A stretch of DNA of 64,000 nucleotides from CAVVWJ01 sp965652025 (GTDB lineage: Bacteria; Gemmatimonadota; Gemmatimonadetes; Gemmatimonadales; GWC2-71-9): positions 1 to 64,000 of the forward strand of contig CBFGTM010000002.1 of the NCBI GenBank assembly GCA_965652025.1. The letters are read 5' to 3'. Positions within the stretch are counted from its first letter, which is position 1; each line of letters begins with the position of its first letter. A model generated the notes under the pieces. The model searched no databases. It saw nothing but the letters and a program-made list of their open reading frames with translations, and had not been told where the DNA came from. Positions 1 through 7,278 of the stretch are shown one piece after another. Made by a program: the position numbers and the translations under genes.

Positions 1-83
<83 letters not shown>

Positions 84-216
84 GTTCGAACAGCTCTTCA
101 CGAACGACCTGGTTCTGTCGTCCGAATCACGAAATCAGAGTTAAACCCTATCTGAACGGCCTCTGTGTCCGCCCAGATCTGAGGGTCCGCACTCCATCAC
201 TTCGAGCTCACATCAC

Positions 217-229
217 TTGTCAAAGAGCT
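217..229 (-). promoter_or_regulatory. boxA-like antitermination site in the rRNA leader
   Basis: The minus strand reads AGCTCTTTGACAA, one base away from the boxA core GCTCTTTAACAA that recruits NusB/S10 in rRNA leaders. It lies about 135 nt upstream of the 16S 5' end and downstream of both predicted promoters, the expected position. Seen directly; function is inferred from family knowledge. Confidence 0.7.
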
Positions 230-266
230 TGGCTGCCCGGCGAACCACTTTTGCCGGTAGCCATCA

Positions 267-295
267 AAGATAGCTACTTACAACCGCTGGGTCAA
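267..295 (-). promoter_or_regulatory. rRNA promoter, proximal (P2-like)
   Basis: Minus strand: -35 TTGACC (290-295), 17-nt spacer, -10 TATCTT (267-272). Predicted transcription start is near 260, about 177 nt before the 16S 5' end and upstream of the boxA. Confidence 0.7.
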
Positions 296-369
296 GGGTA
301 AGCCTCGGAACTAGAATAGCTTCGCTAATGCTGCCCAAACCCCGACCGGGAACTGCGGCCGAGCCCGAA

Positions 370-398
370 AATATTCCGAAAGTGGGCTGGATTGTCAA
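370..398 (-). promoter_or_regulatory. rRNA promoter, distal (P1-like)
   Basis: Minus strand: perfect -35 TTGACA (393-398), 17-nt spacer, -10 AATATT (370-375). It lies 103 nt upstream of the proximal promoter, giving the tandem arrangement usual for rrn operons. Confidence 0.7.
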
Positions 399-752
399 CA
401 GCTGGAGCGCTTGGAAGGTTCCTGCTGGACCGCCCGCTTCAACTCATCTAACAAATCCGCCCTACGTCCCCACTCCGGCTCAATCGAGCGATTGGGGAGG
501 GCAACTCTAATAACCGCCTTAAGCCCACGCAAGAGTGGCCCGGTTCCCATCGCGCCTTGGTGGCGCCGGGCCGTTGGTCATGTGGCCAAGCGAGGCGGGA
601 GAGCGCCCAGCCCCGAGCAAGACCCGTGACCCAGAACACGGTCGCGCCTGCACCCAGGGTCTACGTTGCTGTTCGCTGCATCAAGTACCTCAATGTCTGA
701 CCGGTTGCGACTAACGCATGAACACCGGGCCCTCCGCATCTAAACCGCACTC
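399..752. other. Gene-free divergent region between rrn promoters and the ferritin-like genes
   Basis: No convincing coding sequence, tRNA or terminator is visible. It should hold the upstream part of the rrn promoter region and the unseen promoter of the plus-strand gene at 767. Short open frames here lack ribosome binding sites and protein-like composition. Confidence 0.5.
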
Positions 753-766
753 AGGAGATCACGACT

Positions 767-1291
767 ATGCCGAAACTCAGCTCGCTGGACGATCTGCTCG
801 TCCACGAATTACAGGACATCTATAACGCCGAGAGCCAGATCCTGAAGGCGCTCCCAAAAATGATCAAGGCCGCTTCGCACCCCGAGCTCCAAAGCGCGTT
901 TGAGGAACACCTGGAACAGACCGAGGGTCAGGTGGAGCGCCTGGACCAGGTCTTCAAGCTTCTCGGAGTTCCAGCCAAGGGGAAGAAGTGCGAGGGAATG
1001 GCCGGTCTGATCGAGGAGGGCAAGAAGGTGATGGAGGAGGACGCCGACCCGGCGGTCATGGACGCGGCCCTCATCGCGGCTGCCCAGAAGGTGGAGCACT
1101 ATGAGATCGCCAGCTATGGCTGCGTGTGCACCTACGCCGAGACGCTGGGCTACGACCAGGTCCATGACCTACTGGGCCAGAACCTCGAGGAGGAGGAGAC
1201 GACCGACGAGAAGCTGACCATTCTCGCCGAGAGTGTCATCAATGTGGACGCCGAGGAGGCCGAGGACACCGAGGAGGAGGCCTCCCGGTAA
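767..1291 (+). CDS. YciE/YciF-type ferritin-like protein (DUF892)
   Basis: 174 aa. The N-terminus LLVHELQDIYNAESQILKAL, the middle AFEEHLEQTEGQVERLDQVF and the later AAQKVEHYEIASYG match the conserved Glu/His-rich helices of the DUF892 (YciF) family, four-helix bundles of ferritin-like fold linked to stress responses. The C-terminal ~20 residues form an acidic tail. An AGGAG sequence at 752-756 sets the start. The stop overlaps the next start (TAATG), so the two ferritin-like genes are translationally coupled. Metal binding is inferred from the family; the substrate is unknown. Confidence 0.88.
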   Translation: MPKLSSLDDLLVHELQDIYNAESQILKALPKMIKAASHPELQSAFEEHLEQTEGQVERLDQVFKLLGVPAKGKKCEGMAGLIEEGKKVMEEDADPAVMDAALIAAAQKVEHYEIASYGCVCTYAETLGYDQVHDLLGQNLEEEETTDEKLTILAESVINVDAEEAEDTEEEASR

Positions 1292-1770
1292 TGGATCAGG
1301 CTGAGGCACCGAAGTCGGACAGCGTGGACACGCTCGCGTCCACGCTGAACCACCTGGTTCAGACCTGCCGGGACGGAGAGCAGGGCTTTCAGGTTGCGGC
1401 CCAGGGGGTCGATGATCCCAACCTGAAACATCTCTTCGAGAGCTACGCCCAGCAGCGGGGAGAGTTCGCGGTGGAACTAGAGCAGGAGGTAGAGCAACTG
1501 GGAGAGAAACCGGCGGAGGGAGGTCACCTCGCGGCGGCGTTGCATCGAGGCTGGACCAAGATCACGGCGGCGGTCACCGGGCGGGACGAGGGGGCGATCA
1601 TATCGGAGTGCGAGCGGGGGGAGGACATCGCGGTTCGGGCCTACCAGGAGGCCCTGAGTAGTTCCCTCCCGGCCGATCTGAAGGCTCTAGTGGAGCGGCA
1701 GCTCGTGAAGATCAAGGAAGCCCACGACCAGGTCCGCTCCCTGGAGCAGGTCCACAGCCGTCACAGTTGA
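1291..1770 (+). CDS. PA2169/DUF2383-type four-helix-bundle protein
   Basis: 159 aa, all-helical by composition. The N-terminal TLASTLNHLVQTCRDGEQGF and the motif GRDEGAIISECERGEDIAVRAY match the PA2169 family (DUF2383), ferritin-like bundles of unknown function that often accompany DUF892 proteins in stress loci. The ATG overlaps the previous stop by one base. It ends 12 bp before the stop of a convergent gene; no terminator is visible in that gap. A structural or stress role is inferred only. Confidence 0.8.
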   Translation: MDQAEAPKSDSVDTLASTLNHLVQTCRDGEQGFQVAAQGVDDPNLKHLFESYAQQRGEFAVELEQEVEQLGEKPAEGGHLAAALHRGWTKITAAVTGRDEGAIISECERGEDIAVRAYQEALSSSLPADLKALVERQLVKIKEAHDQVRSLEQVHSRHS

Positions 1771-1782
1771 CACCCGGCACCA

Positions 1783-2187
1783 TCAGGCTTTGAGGGAGGC
1801 GTGCGGCTGTCCGGCCTCCAGGTTGGGGCTGGCAAGCAGCCGCTCGGCAAAGTCGACCCGTTCCGCCAGCTCGGCTACTTCCGCCCGAAGGGCGGTCAGC
1901 TCGTCGAGTACCTCCGGCAGCAGCTCGGTAGCCGGGCTGGGCTGCTCAGGATCCCACCTCGATACCAGTCGTTTATCAGCGTCGCGAAATGATCCCCCGG
2001 CGACGAGGATCAGGTCATACAGATACCAGAGACCGGCACCGCCCAAGGTACAGAGCATCAGAACGCCGGTCCCGGTCTTCCCCACATAGAATCGGTGAGC
2101 CCCGAACGGCCCCAGGACTGCCGCCAGTGCCAGTGCGACACCGCGTGACTTGTCCGACGAAACCGCCGGCAGCTCTGCCGAATCCAT
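1783..2187 (-). CDS. TM2-domain membrane protein with C-terminal coiled coil
   Basis: 134 aa. Residues ~13-62 carry the TM2 signature: a first hydrophobic helix, the GAHRFYVGKTGTG turn, then a second helix ending WYLYDLILV. Residues ~88-118 are Leu/Ala/Glu-rich with heptad spacing (LDELTALRAEVAELAERVDF) and probably form a coiled coil. TM2 proteins are small inner-membrane proteins of mostly unknown role. Convergent with the ferritin-like pair and divergent from the TRIC-like gene. Confidence 0.8.
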   Translation of the reverse strand: MDSAELPAVSSDKSRGVALALAAVLGPFGAHRFYVGKTGTGVLMLCTLGGAGLWYLYDLILVAGGSFRDADKRLVSRWDPEQPSPATELLPEVLDELTALRAEVAELAERVDFAERLLASPNLEAGQPHASLKA

Positions 2188-2231
2188 AGCGGGCTCCAGG
2201 GGAATGGATCAGCAATATCCCACCGGGGGGC

Positions 2232-2975
2232 GTGCCCTGTCTACCAGTCGGCCTTCGGGCGGCATGGTGGCCGCGCCCTTGCCTTTGTACGATAGAGCAC
2301 CGTTCCAAACTCCACTCTGGTCGTGAGGCCAACATTCGACACGCACTGGAGCTTCTCGGGGTCGCCGTGTTCGCCATCAGCGGTGTCCTCGCCGCCGGCC
2401 GAAAGAGCCTCGACTGGCTGGGGGTGGCGGTCATCGCGGTGGTGACAGCGATCGGCGGCGGCACCCTGCGGGACCTTCTGCTGCAGCGACACCCGATCTT
2501 CTGGATTGCAGACCCGACCTACCTCCTGGTCATTCTGGGGGCCACCGCGCTCACCCTGTTTTACGTCCGTTTCCGTGCCCCTTACCGCCGGGCCCTCCTG
2601 ATCGCGGATGGGCTCGGCCTCGCCTTTTTTACCATAGGCGGAGTGCAGATAGCCGAGCAAGCCGGCCTGACCGGCCTGGTCGCGGTTCTCATGGGAACAA
2701 TTACCGGCGTGGCCGGCGGCATGATCCGGGACGTCCTCTGCGCGGAGATTCCACTGATCCTGCGGCGGGGGCAGCTGTACGCTACGGCGACGCTAGTGGG
2801 AGCGGGGCTCTATCTGGTCCTGGAGCGGGCCGGCCTGCCCCGGGCCCCAGCCGCACTCGTCGGCATGGGCGTCATTGTGGTGGTTCGCGTCGCGGCCATC
2901 ATCTGGCGGCTGGAGCTTCCGGTGCTCAACCTGGAGGAGACTCACAGCGGCAGCTACCGTCGGCCGGTGGAATGA
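2232..2975 (+). CDS. Trimeric intracellular cation channel-like protein (UPF0126/YadS)
   Basis: Two tandem repeats of three membrane helices, each with the glycine-rich signature: AIGGGTLRDLLL and GVAGGMIRDVLC. This is the TRIC/UPF0126 fold; prokaryotic members act as small cation channels. The first usable start is GTG at 2232, but the first ~34 residues do not resemble the family. Homology begins around HALELLGVAVFAISG, so translation may start near 2334 at an ATT preceded by GAGG. The C-terminal ~20 residues are polar. The downstream neighbour is tRNA-Arg on the other strand. Confidence 0.85.
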   Translation: MPCLPVGLRAAWWPRPCLCTIEHRSKLHSGREANIRHALELLGVAVFAISGVLAAGRKSLDWLGVAVIAVVTAIGGGTLRDLLLQRHPIFWIADPTYLLVILGATALTLFYVRFRAPYRRALLIADGLGLAFFTIGGVQIAEQAGLTGLVAVLMGTITGVAGGMIRDVLCAEIPLILRRGQLYATATLVGAGLYLVLERAGLPRAPAALVGMGVIVVVRVAAIIWRLELPVLNLEETHSGSYRRPVE

Positions 2976-2992
2976 CCCCGACCTGAAGAGAG

Positions 2993-3066
2993 TGCGCCCG
3001 GCAGGATTCGAACCTGCGACCCACAGCTTAGAAGGCTGTTGCTCTATCCAACTGAGCTACGGGCGC
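2993..3066 (-). tRNA. tRNA-Arg (anticodon TCT)
   Basis: A complete cloverleaf reads on the minus strand: acceptor GCGCCCG/CGGGCGC, D-arm AGCTCAGTTGGATAGAGC, anticodon loop CTTCTAA (TCT, decoding AGA), and T-loop GGTTCGAATCC. 74 nt with an A discriminator; CCA is not encoded. Confidence 0.96.
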
Positions 3067-3284
3067 GATAACGAAAGCTAAATCATGGGAATCACTTACG
3101 CAGGTGCCGCGCAGCGCCAGGAGGCTGGGGGCGGCCCCGACCTGACCGACCTGACCGAGGGGGTGGGAATGTCGACCCAGGCAACTTCAAGGTACGTAGA
3201 TCTGGATTTTACGGCGCGGAAGTGAAATCTTAGCAGTAACCCTGCTCAACAGACCCTCCACCGACGTCCTAGTTCGAGGATTCA

Positions 3285-3749
3285 ATGGCTCGCATTGTTC
3301 CCCCGCTCGCCCTGATTCGGTCGGGTCTGGCTGAGTATTTCGAGCTGTTCATGACCACCGTGGGTGTCCTGATGGCCATCCTGATCACGGTGAGCGAGCT
3401 GTCCCGGGGTGAGCAGAACCTGGCCCTGATCTTTCTCATCTGGCTCCAGGGCTTCATTCTGTGGGCAGTGCACCGACACTGCCGCCTGCGAAGCCGCGCG
3501 CTGATCGAGAAGATGCGCCTCATGGTAGTGGAGCGGGTCAACAACCGCCTGACGGTTTGGCTCAGCTTGACGGACGTCCAGGCGAAGTTGGCGGAGTCCG
3601 GACGGGATGATCGTGAGGCAGTGTCGCTGGCCGCGGCCCGAGCCGTGTCATTGGAGCTGGAGAAGCTCTCGTTTGACTCGCTCCGTAACTGGGAGCGGCG
3701 TAACGCCCGCTTCCTGTACTCCCGCCGTCCCCCTAAGAGCCCGCTCTGA
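3285..3749 (+). CDS. Hypothetical two-helix membrane protein
   Basis: 154 aa. Two predicted membrane helices at residues ~18-40 and ~45-63 are followed by a charged, mostly helical cytoplasmic region of ~90 residues (SRALIEKMRLMVVERVNNRL onward). GAGG seven bases before the ATG supports the start. No family is recognised. The antisense frame here is Arg/Ser-rich and was judged a shadow. The gene sits between two oppositely oriented tRNA genes and looks monocistronic. Confidence 0.65.
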   Translation: MARIVPPLALIRSGLAEYFELFMTTVGVLMAILITVSELSRGEQNLALIFLIWLQGFILWAVHRHCRLRSRALIEKMRLMVVERVNNRLTVWLSLTDVQAKLAESGRDDREAVSLAAARAVSLELEKLSFDSLRNWERRNARFLYSRRPPKSPL

Positions 3750-3823
3750 TCTTTCCTGCTACCGCTGCTGGGCCGGGCTCGCACTAGGGAACGGCCAGCC
3801 AGCAGTCTGGCCATTCGTGTCAG

Positions 3824-3897
3824 TCGGGGCGCCGGGATTTGAACCCGGGACCTCCTGCTCCCAAAGCAGGCGCGCTACCGGACTGCGCCACACCCCG
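3824..3897 (-). tRNA. tRNA-Pro (anticodon TGG)
   Basis: The minus strand folds as a cloverleaf: acceptor CGGGGTG/CGCCCCG, D-arm GGCGCAGTCCGGTAGCGC, anticodon loop TTTGGGA (TGG), T-loop GGTTCAAATCC. 74 nt with an A discriminator; CCA is not encoded. Confidence 0.95.
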
Positions 3898-4336
3898 TTG
3901 TGCCGGGATCTAAACCTAATGCTCTCGTCGCGGCCGAAACCGCTGCATGGTCACCACGTGAAACGGCAGTCAACATAGCCACCTCAACGGGCTCCGGGTA
4001 GGCACCGCGCCAGGTCGACGGGCCAGTCACGCAACTACTGCATCAAACTTGGGCGGTGGACTGAAAAAGATTTGAGACTTGACACGACCGGCGGGATTCA
4101 CCACACTGTCGGCTGGTGCGAGCCTCAGAAAACGAGATGGCCCTGTCCTGGGGCCATTCCATCGCGCCCTGCACGACTTACCAGTCAGGCAGACAAACTC
4201 CCAGATCAAAATCGCTCTGCGGTAATTCCGTAGGCCACGCGTCGGATTAGTCCGTCCTGGTCCCACGACGTCACTTATCGTGACTCGCGGGTGCCGGAGG
4301 CACACACCACCCCCTTCCGCCAGGAGGCTTTCAGCC
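3898..4336. other. Gene-free region between tRNA-Pro and the beta-helix lipoprotein gene
   Basis: I see no coding sequence worth calling. A 103-codon minus-strand frame (4027-4338) has no ribosome binding site or family resemblance. The region should contain the tRNA-Pro promoter (minus) and that of the lipoprotein gene (plus). The candidates I found (for example a TTGACA at 4079-4084) lack a convincing -10. Confidence 0.5.
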
Positions 4337-5398
4337 ATGGTTGAAGAAGTAGTGAAACGCTTCGCGCGCCGTATCCGCGCCAGGCGCTACCGAGCGGGAT
4401 TCGAGCAATCCATGAGCTTGACCATTGCAGCAGCATTGCTGGTCGGCTGCGACCTTCCATCCGAGCCACCGTCATCTACCCGTGAGCCAATTATGGGCCA
4501 GCGCAACGCTCCCGCACTTCTCAGTGAAAGTGTGGGGGCCTGCCCCCAGACGGGTTACTCACGGCTGGTGAATGTGACCACCTCGACGCAGTTAGCTGCT
4601 GCGGCCAATACCGCCCTGCCGGGCGACCAGATTCGGCTTGCTCCGGGAAGGTATTCCGGAAACTTCAGCTTTTCTCGAAATGGCACCCAAGCGAGACCCA
4701 TCACGATCTGCAGCGCATCGAATTGGGCCGCGACCATCCAGAACTCGCAAGGAACAGTCACTGTTCGCGCTGATTGGCTGGTCTTTACCGGGATCCGATT
4801 CCTCAACGGGGTGTACGCCGTCAACTTCGTTGACGCGAGTAACAACGTCTTCGAGCACAACCTTCTCGAGGACCTTCGCCAGGAAGGACTGGTCCTCCAG
4901 GGCAGTTCCGGATCTTCCTACAACAGGATTCGATACAATACCATCCGCCGCACCGGTCGGGTCACCACTCGTTACGGCGAGGGCATCTACGTCGGCAGCG
5001 GGAAGACCCTGAGCGATCCCTCAAACTATAATGAGATTGCCTACAACACCTTCGGCCCAGGCGTCACCGCCGAGCATGTCGAATTGAAGCCTGGTACGAG
5101 GGGGAATGTGGTGAAAGGCAACAGATCCGATGCCACCGGCACGCTGTTCGAATACGGAGCCGTAGGTGGCGTCTACGCAATCGCTGGAGTCGACCAGACC
5201 GTCTTGGAAAATACGATTATGAATATCCAGCAAGCGCGTCTAAGCGGATTTTGGGCCTACAAGGTGAACGGTGCCGAACTCCGGCGCAACGCAGTCACCG
5301 GACCATCTATGTCCTGGGGCTTCCGGGTTTCTGAGTCAAGTAATGTGAGCATCCACTGTGACAACATAGGGTCAAAGAACGTCGTCTGCATCCGATAG
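4337..5398 (+). CDS. Right-handed beta-helix (pectate-lyase-like) lipoprotein
   Basis: 353 aa. A strong AGGAGG (4322-4327) lies nine bases before this ATG. An Arg-rich n-region of ~27 residues precedes a hydrophobic stretch ending in the lipobox LVGC, so the protein is a probable lipoprotein with an unusually long signal peptide. The mature part opens with the typical solenoid start TQLAAAANTALPGDQIRLAPG and continues as degenerate ~22-residue rungs rich in Asn and Gly (SNNVFEHNLL, YNRIRYNTI, YNEIAYNTF). This resembles polysaccharide-lyase-6/pectate-lyase-like folds. Catalytic residues cannot be assigned with confidence, so a carbohydrate-binding or lyase role is inference. Confidence 0.8.
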   Translation: MVEEVVKRFARRIRARRYRAGFEQSMSLTIAAALLVGCDLPSEPPSSTREPIMGQRNAPALLSESVGACPQTGYSRLVNVTTSTQLAAAANTALPGDQIRLAPGRYSGNFSFSRNGTQARPITICSASNWAATIQNSQGTVTVRADWLVFTGIRFLNGVYAVNFVDASNNVFEHNLLEDLRQEGLVLQGSSGSSYNRIRYNTIRRTGRVTTRYGEGIYVGSGKTLSDPSNYNEIAYNTFGPGVTAEHVELKPGTRGNVVKGNRSDATGTLFEYGAVGGVYAIAGVDQTVLENTIMNIQQARLSGFWAYKVNGAELRRNAVTGPSMSWGFRVSESSNVSIHCDNIGSKNVVCIR

Positions 5399-5416
5399 TG
5401 CCTTAAGGGGTGGCTA

Positions 5417-5440
5417 CCCCGCGGCTTTTCAGCTGCGGGG
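5417..5440. terminator. GC-rich hairpin between convergent genes
   Basis: CCCCGCGGC pairs with GCTGCGGGG (9 bp, one G-T) around a 6-nt TTTTCA loop. It lies between the lipoprotein gene and rdgB. There is no T-tract on either strand, so it is at best a weak or Rho-assisted terminator. Confidence 0.35.
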
Positions 5441-5478
5441 GGCGCCTCCCGAATTCCTTACCCCACCCTCGCCGGAAG

Positions 5479-6105
5479 CTATGCGGGCTGACCTGGTGCC
5501 TTGAGGGCCTGCGCCAGCGCCCGAAGCGCCCTCCCCCGGTGGCTCACCACATCCTTCTCTTCCGCTGTGGCCTCGCCAAAGCTCTTGCCCAGTTCTTCAC
5601 TGAAGAACAGGGGATCGTACCCAAAGCCTCCGTTGCCGCTGGGCGCATCCAAGATCCGACCGACACAGTCGCCGTGGGAAATCAGGGGTACGGCGCTAGC
5701 GGAACGCAGAAAGACGAGAACGCAGCGGTAGCGGGCCAGACGTTTCGACTGCGGCAGTCCCGCCAGCCGGCGCAGCAGCTCGGCGTTGTTGGCGGCGTCG
5801 ACCTCAGCGGAGGTGCCGGTAGCATTGGCCCACCGCTTCGATCGGACCCCGGGGGCCCCACCAAGAGCCATTACCTCGAGACCGGAGTCATCTGCGAGCG
5901 TAGGCAGCGAGCTGAGCCGGGCAAAGTACTCCGCCTTCCGGCGGGCGTTTGCTTCGAAACTATCCGCTACTTCCAGCGCGTCACCCTCCGAGGATTCCCG
6001 CAGCCAGATGTCGTCGGGAAAAACGATCTCCAATCCGCGGGGCCGCAGGATCCGCTTCATCTCCTCCTGCTTGCCGGGATTCCGGGTGGCGGCGAGGATC
6101 TTCAC
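5479..6105 (-). CDS. rdgB: XTP/dITP diphosphatase (RdgB/HAM1 family)
   Basis: 208 aa, normal length. The N-terminus MKILAATRNPGKQEEMKRIL contains the nucleotide-binding TxNxxK-type motif. LADDSGLEVMALGGAPGVRS is the family signature with the catalytic Asp, and GFGYDPLFF is near the C-terminus. The enzyme hydrolyses non-canonical purine triphosphates (XTP, dITP) and cleans the nucleotide pool. Its start overlaps the rph stop by 4 nt (ATGA). The rph-rdgB pairing is common in bacteria and supports both calls. Confidence 0.95.
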   Translation of the reverse strand: MKILAATRNPGKQEEMKRILRPRGLEIVFPDDIWLRESSEGDALEVADSFEANARRKAEYFARLSSLPTLADDSGLEVMALGGAPGVRSKRWANATGTSAEVDAANNAELLRRLAGLPQSKRLARYRCVLVFLRSASAVPLISHGDCVGRILDAPSGNGGFGYDPLFFSEELGKSFGEATAEEKDVVSHRGRALRALAQALKAPGQPA

Positions 6106-6827
6106 CAGCCAAGCACCTGCCGTTGGGACCCAAACAGCTCGGCGATGCCCTGCCCCGCCAGGTTCAGCATGGTATCCAGCTGACCCCGGTTGAAGGTGGC
6201 ATGTTCCCCGGTCCCCTGGACCTCGACGAACTCGGACGGTTCCAGCATGACGATGTTGGCATCGACACCGGCATCCTTGTCCTCGGCGTAGGCCAGATCC
6301 AGGCGAACCTCGTTATCGATCACTCCGACGGACACGGCGGCCACCAGCCTTCCGAAGGGCGAGGGCTGCCCGGTTCGCTCCGCCAGCCAGGCGCAGGCAT
6401 CGGCCAGGGCGACGCAGCCGCCAGTGATGGCTGCGGTGCGGGTGCCGCCGTCCGCTTGAAGCACGTCGCAATCGATACGGATGGTGAACTCACCAAAGAC
6501 CATCGTCTTCATAGCAGCACGCAGGGAACGTCCGATGAGCCGCTGAATCTCCTGGGTCCGCCCGCCGGGGCCAGTCCGCTCCCGGGCAGTTCGTTCGACG
6601 GTAGCACGGGGCAGCATGGCGTACTCGGCGGTGACCCAGCCCTCGCCGCTGCCCTTCTTGAAGCCGGGTACTCCGGTCTCCACGCTTGCCGTGCAATGGA
6701 CCAGGGTTCCGCCCATGCGAATCAGGCAACTACCCTCGGCATAGGGGTTGGCCCGGCGCTCGAGCGCGAGAGGCCGGAGCTGGTCGGACCGACGATTGTC
6801 AGGACGGGCCACGGAGACGGTCCACAA
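6102..6827 (-). CDS. rph: Ribonuclease PH
   Basis: 241 aa. TASVETGVPGFKKGSGEGWV, TAEYAMLPRAT, GRTQEIQRLIGRSLRA and IDCDVLQADGGTRTAAITG are the core of RNase PH, a phosphorolytic 3'-exoribonuclease that trims tRNA 3' ends. The TTG at 6827 is the longest start; a GTG at 6812 (giving ARPDNRRSDQLRP) fits the family N-terminus better and cuts the overlap with rfaE2 from 29 to 14 nt. It lies in a minus-strand run antiporter-rfaE2-rph-rdgB. Confidence 0.95.
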   Translation of the reverse strand: MWTVSVARPDNRRSDQLRPLALERRANPYAEGSCLIRMGGTLVHCTASVETGVPGFKKGSGEGWVTAEYAMLPRATVERTARERTGPGGRTQEIQRLIGRSLRAAMKTMVFGEFTIRIDCDVLQADGGTRTAAITGGCVALADACAWLAERTGQPSPFGRLVAAVSVGVIDNEVRLDLAYAEDKDAGVDANIVMLEPSEFVEVQGTGEHATFNRGQLDTMLNLAGQGIAELFGSQRQVLGW

Positions 6828-7278
6828 TAGAAGAAGTTGAAAATCCGGCTACCAAAGGAACCCGCACCACTCGCCCGCCTCTCGATTCCACCAGATCGGC
6901 CCCTACGATAGCGTCTCGAGTATAATCAGCCCCCTTGACCAGGACGTCCGGAGTCAGGCTCCCGATGAGGTCCAGGGGCGTGTCGGCGTCGAACAACACC
7001 ACACAATCCACTGCGGCAAAGGCTGCGACTACCCGGGCGCGGGCCCCTTGGCCGTTGATCGGCCGGTTGCTCCCCTTCCCCAGCCGACGCGCCGAGGCAT
7101 CGCTGTTGACGCCAACGACCAACGCCTCACCCTCCCGGCGGGCAGCTTCGAGCAGCTCGACATGGCCAGGATGTACCACGTCGAAGACCCCGTTAGTGAA
7201 GACAACCAGCCCGGGTTGCCGGGCGCGCCAGGCCATGGCTTCTGTCATCGAGCGCACTTTGCCTTCGGTCGATGTCAT
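6799..7278 (-). CDS. rfaE2: ADP-heptose synthase, nucleotidyltransferase domain (RfaE2/HldE-C)
   Basis: 159 aa. FTNGVFDVVHPGHVELL carries the HxGH nucleotidyltransferase signature (His36, His39), and SFTSS-like GFSTSSIV ends the domain. This stand-alone domain (the C-terminal half of E. coli HldE) adds an adenylyl group to heptose-1-phosphate for LPS inner-core precursor synthesis. The ATG overlaps the antiporter stop by 4 nt. A longer frame reading upstream through the antiporter gene is a shadow. No kinase domain (RfaE1) is in the window. It supports a diderm envelope with heptose. Confidence 0.88.
   Translation of the reverse strand: MTSTEGKVRSMTEAMAWRARQPGLVVFTNGVFDVVHPGHVELLEAARREGEALVVGVNSDASARRLGKGSNRPINGQGARARVVAAFAAVDCVVLFDADTPLDLIGSLTPDVLVKGADYTRDAIVGADLVESRGGRVVRVPLVAGFSTSSIVDRLRGPS

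Noticed and set aside
3141..3162. Direct repeat CCTGACCGA twice
   Set aside because: Only two copies of a short unit; no phase with the other repeat families and no function apparent.
3269..3814. 181-codon minus-strand frame opposite the small membrane protein
   Set aside because: Arg/Ser-rich shadow with no membrane or domain pattern; the plus strand has a good ribosome binding site and two membrane helices.
4027..4338. 103-codon minus-strand frame between tRNA-Pro and the lipoprotein
   Set aside because: No ribosome binding site, no family resemblance, and it covers the promoter region of the divergent gene.
5949..6830. 293-codon plus-strand frame antisense to rdgB and rph
   Set aside because: Antisense shadow of two clear genes.
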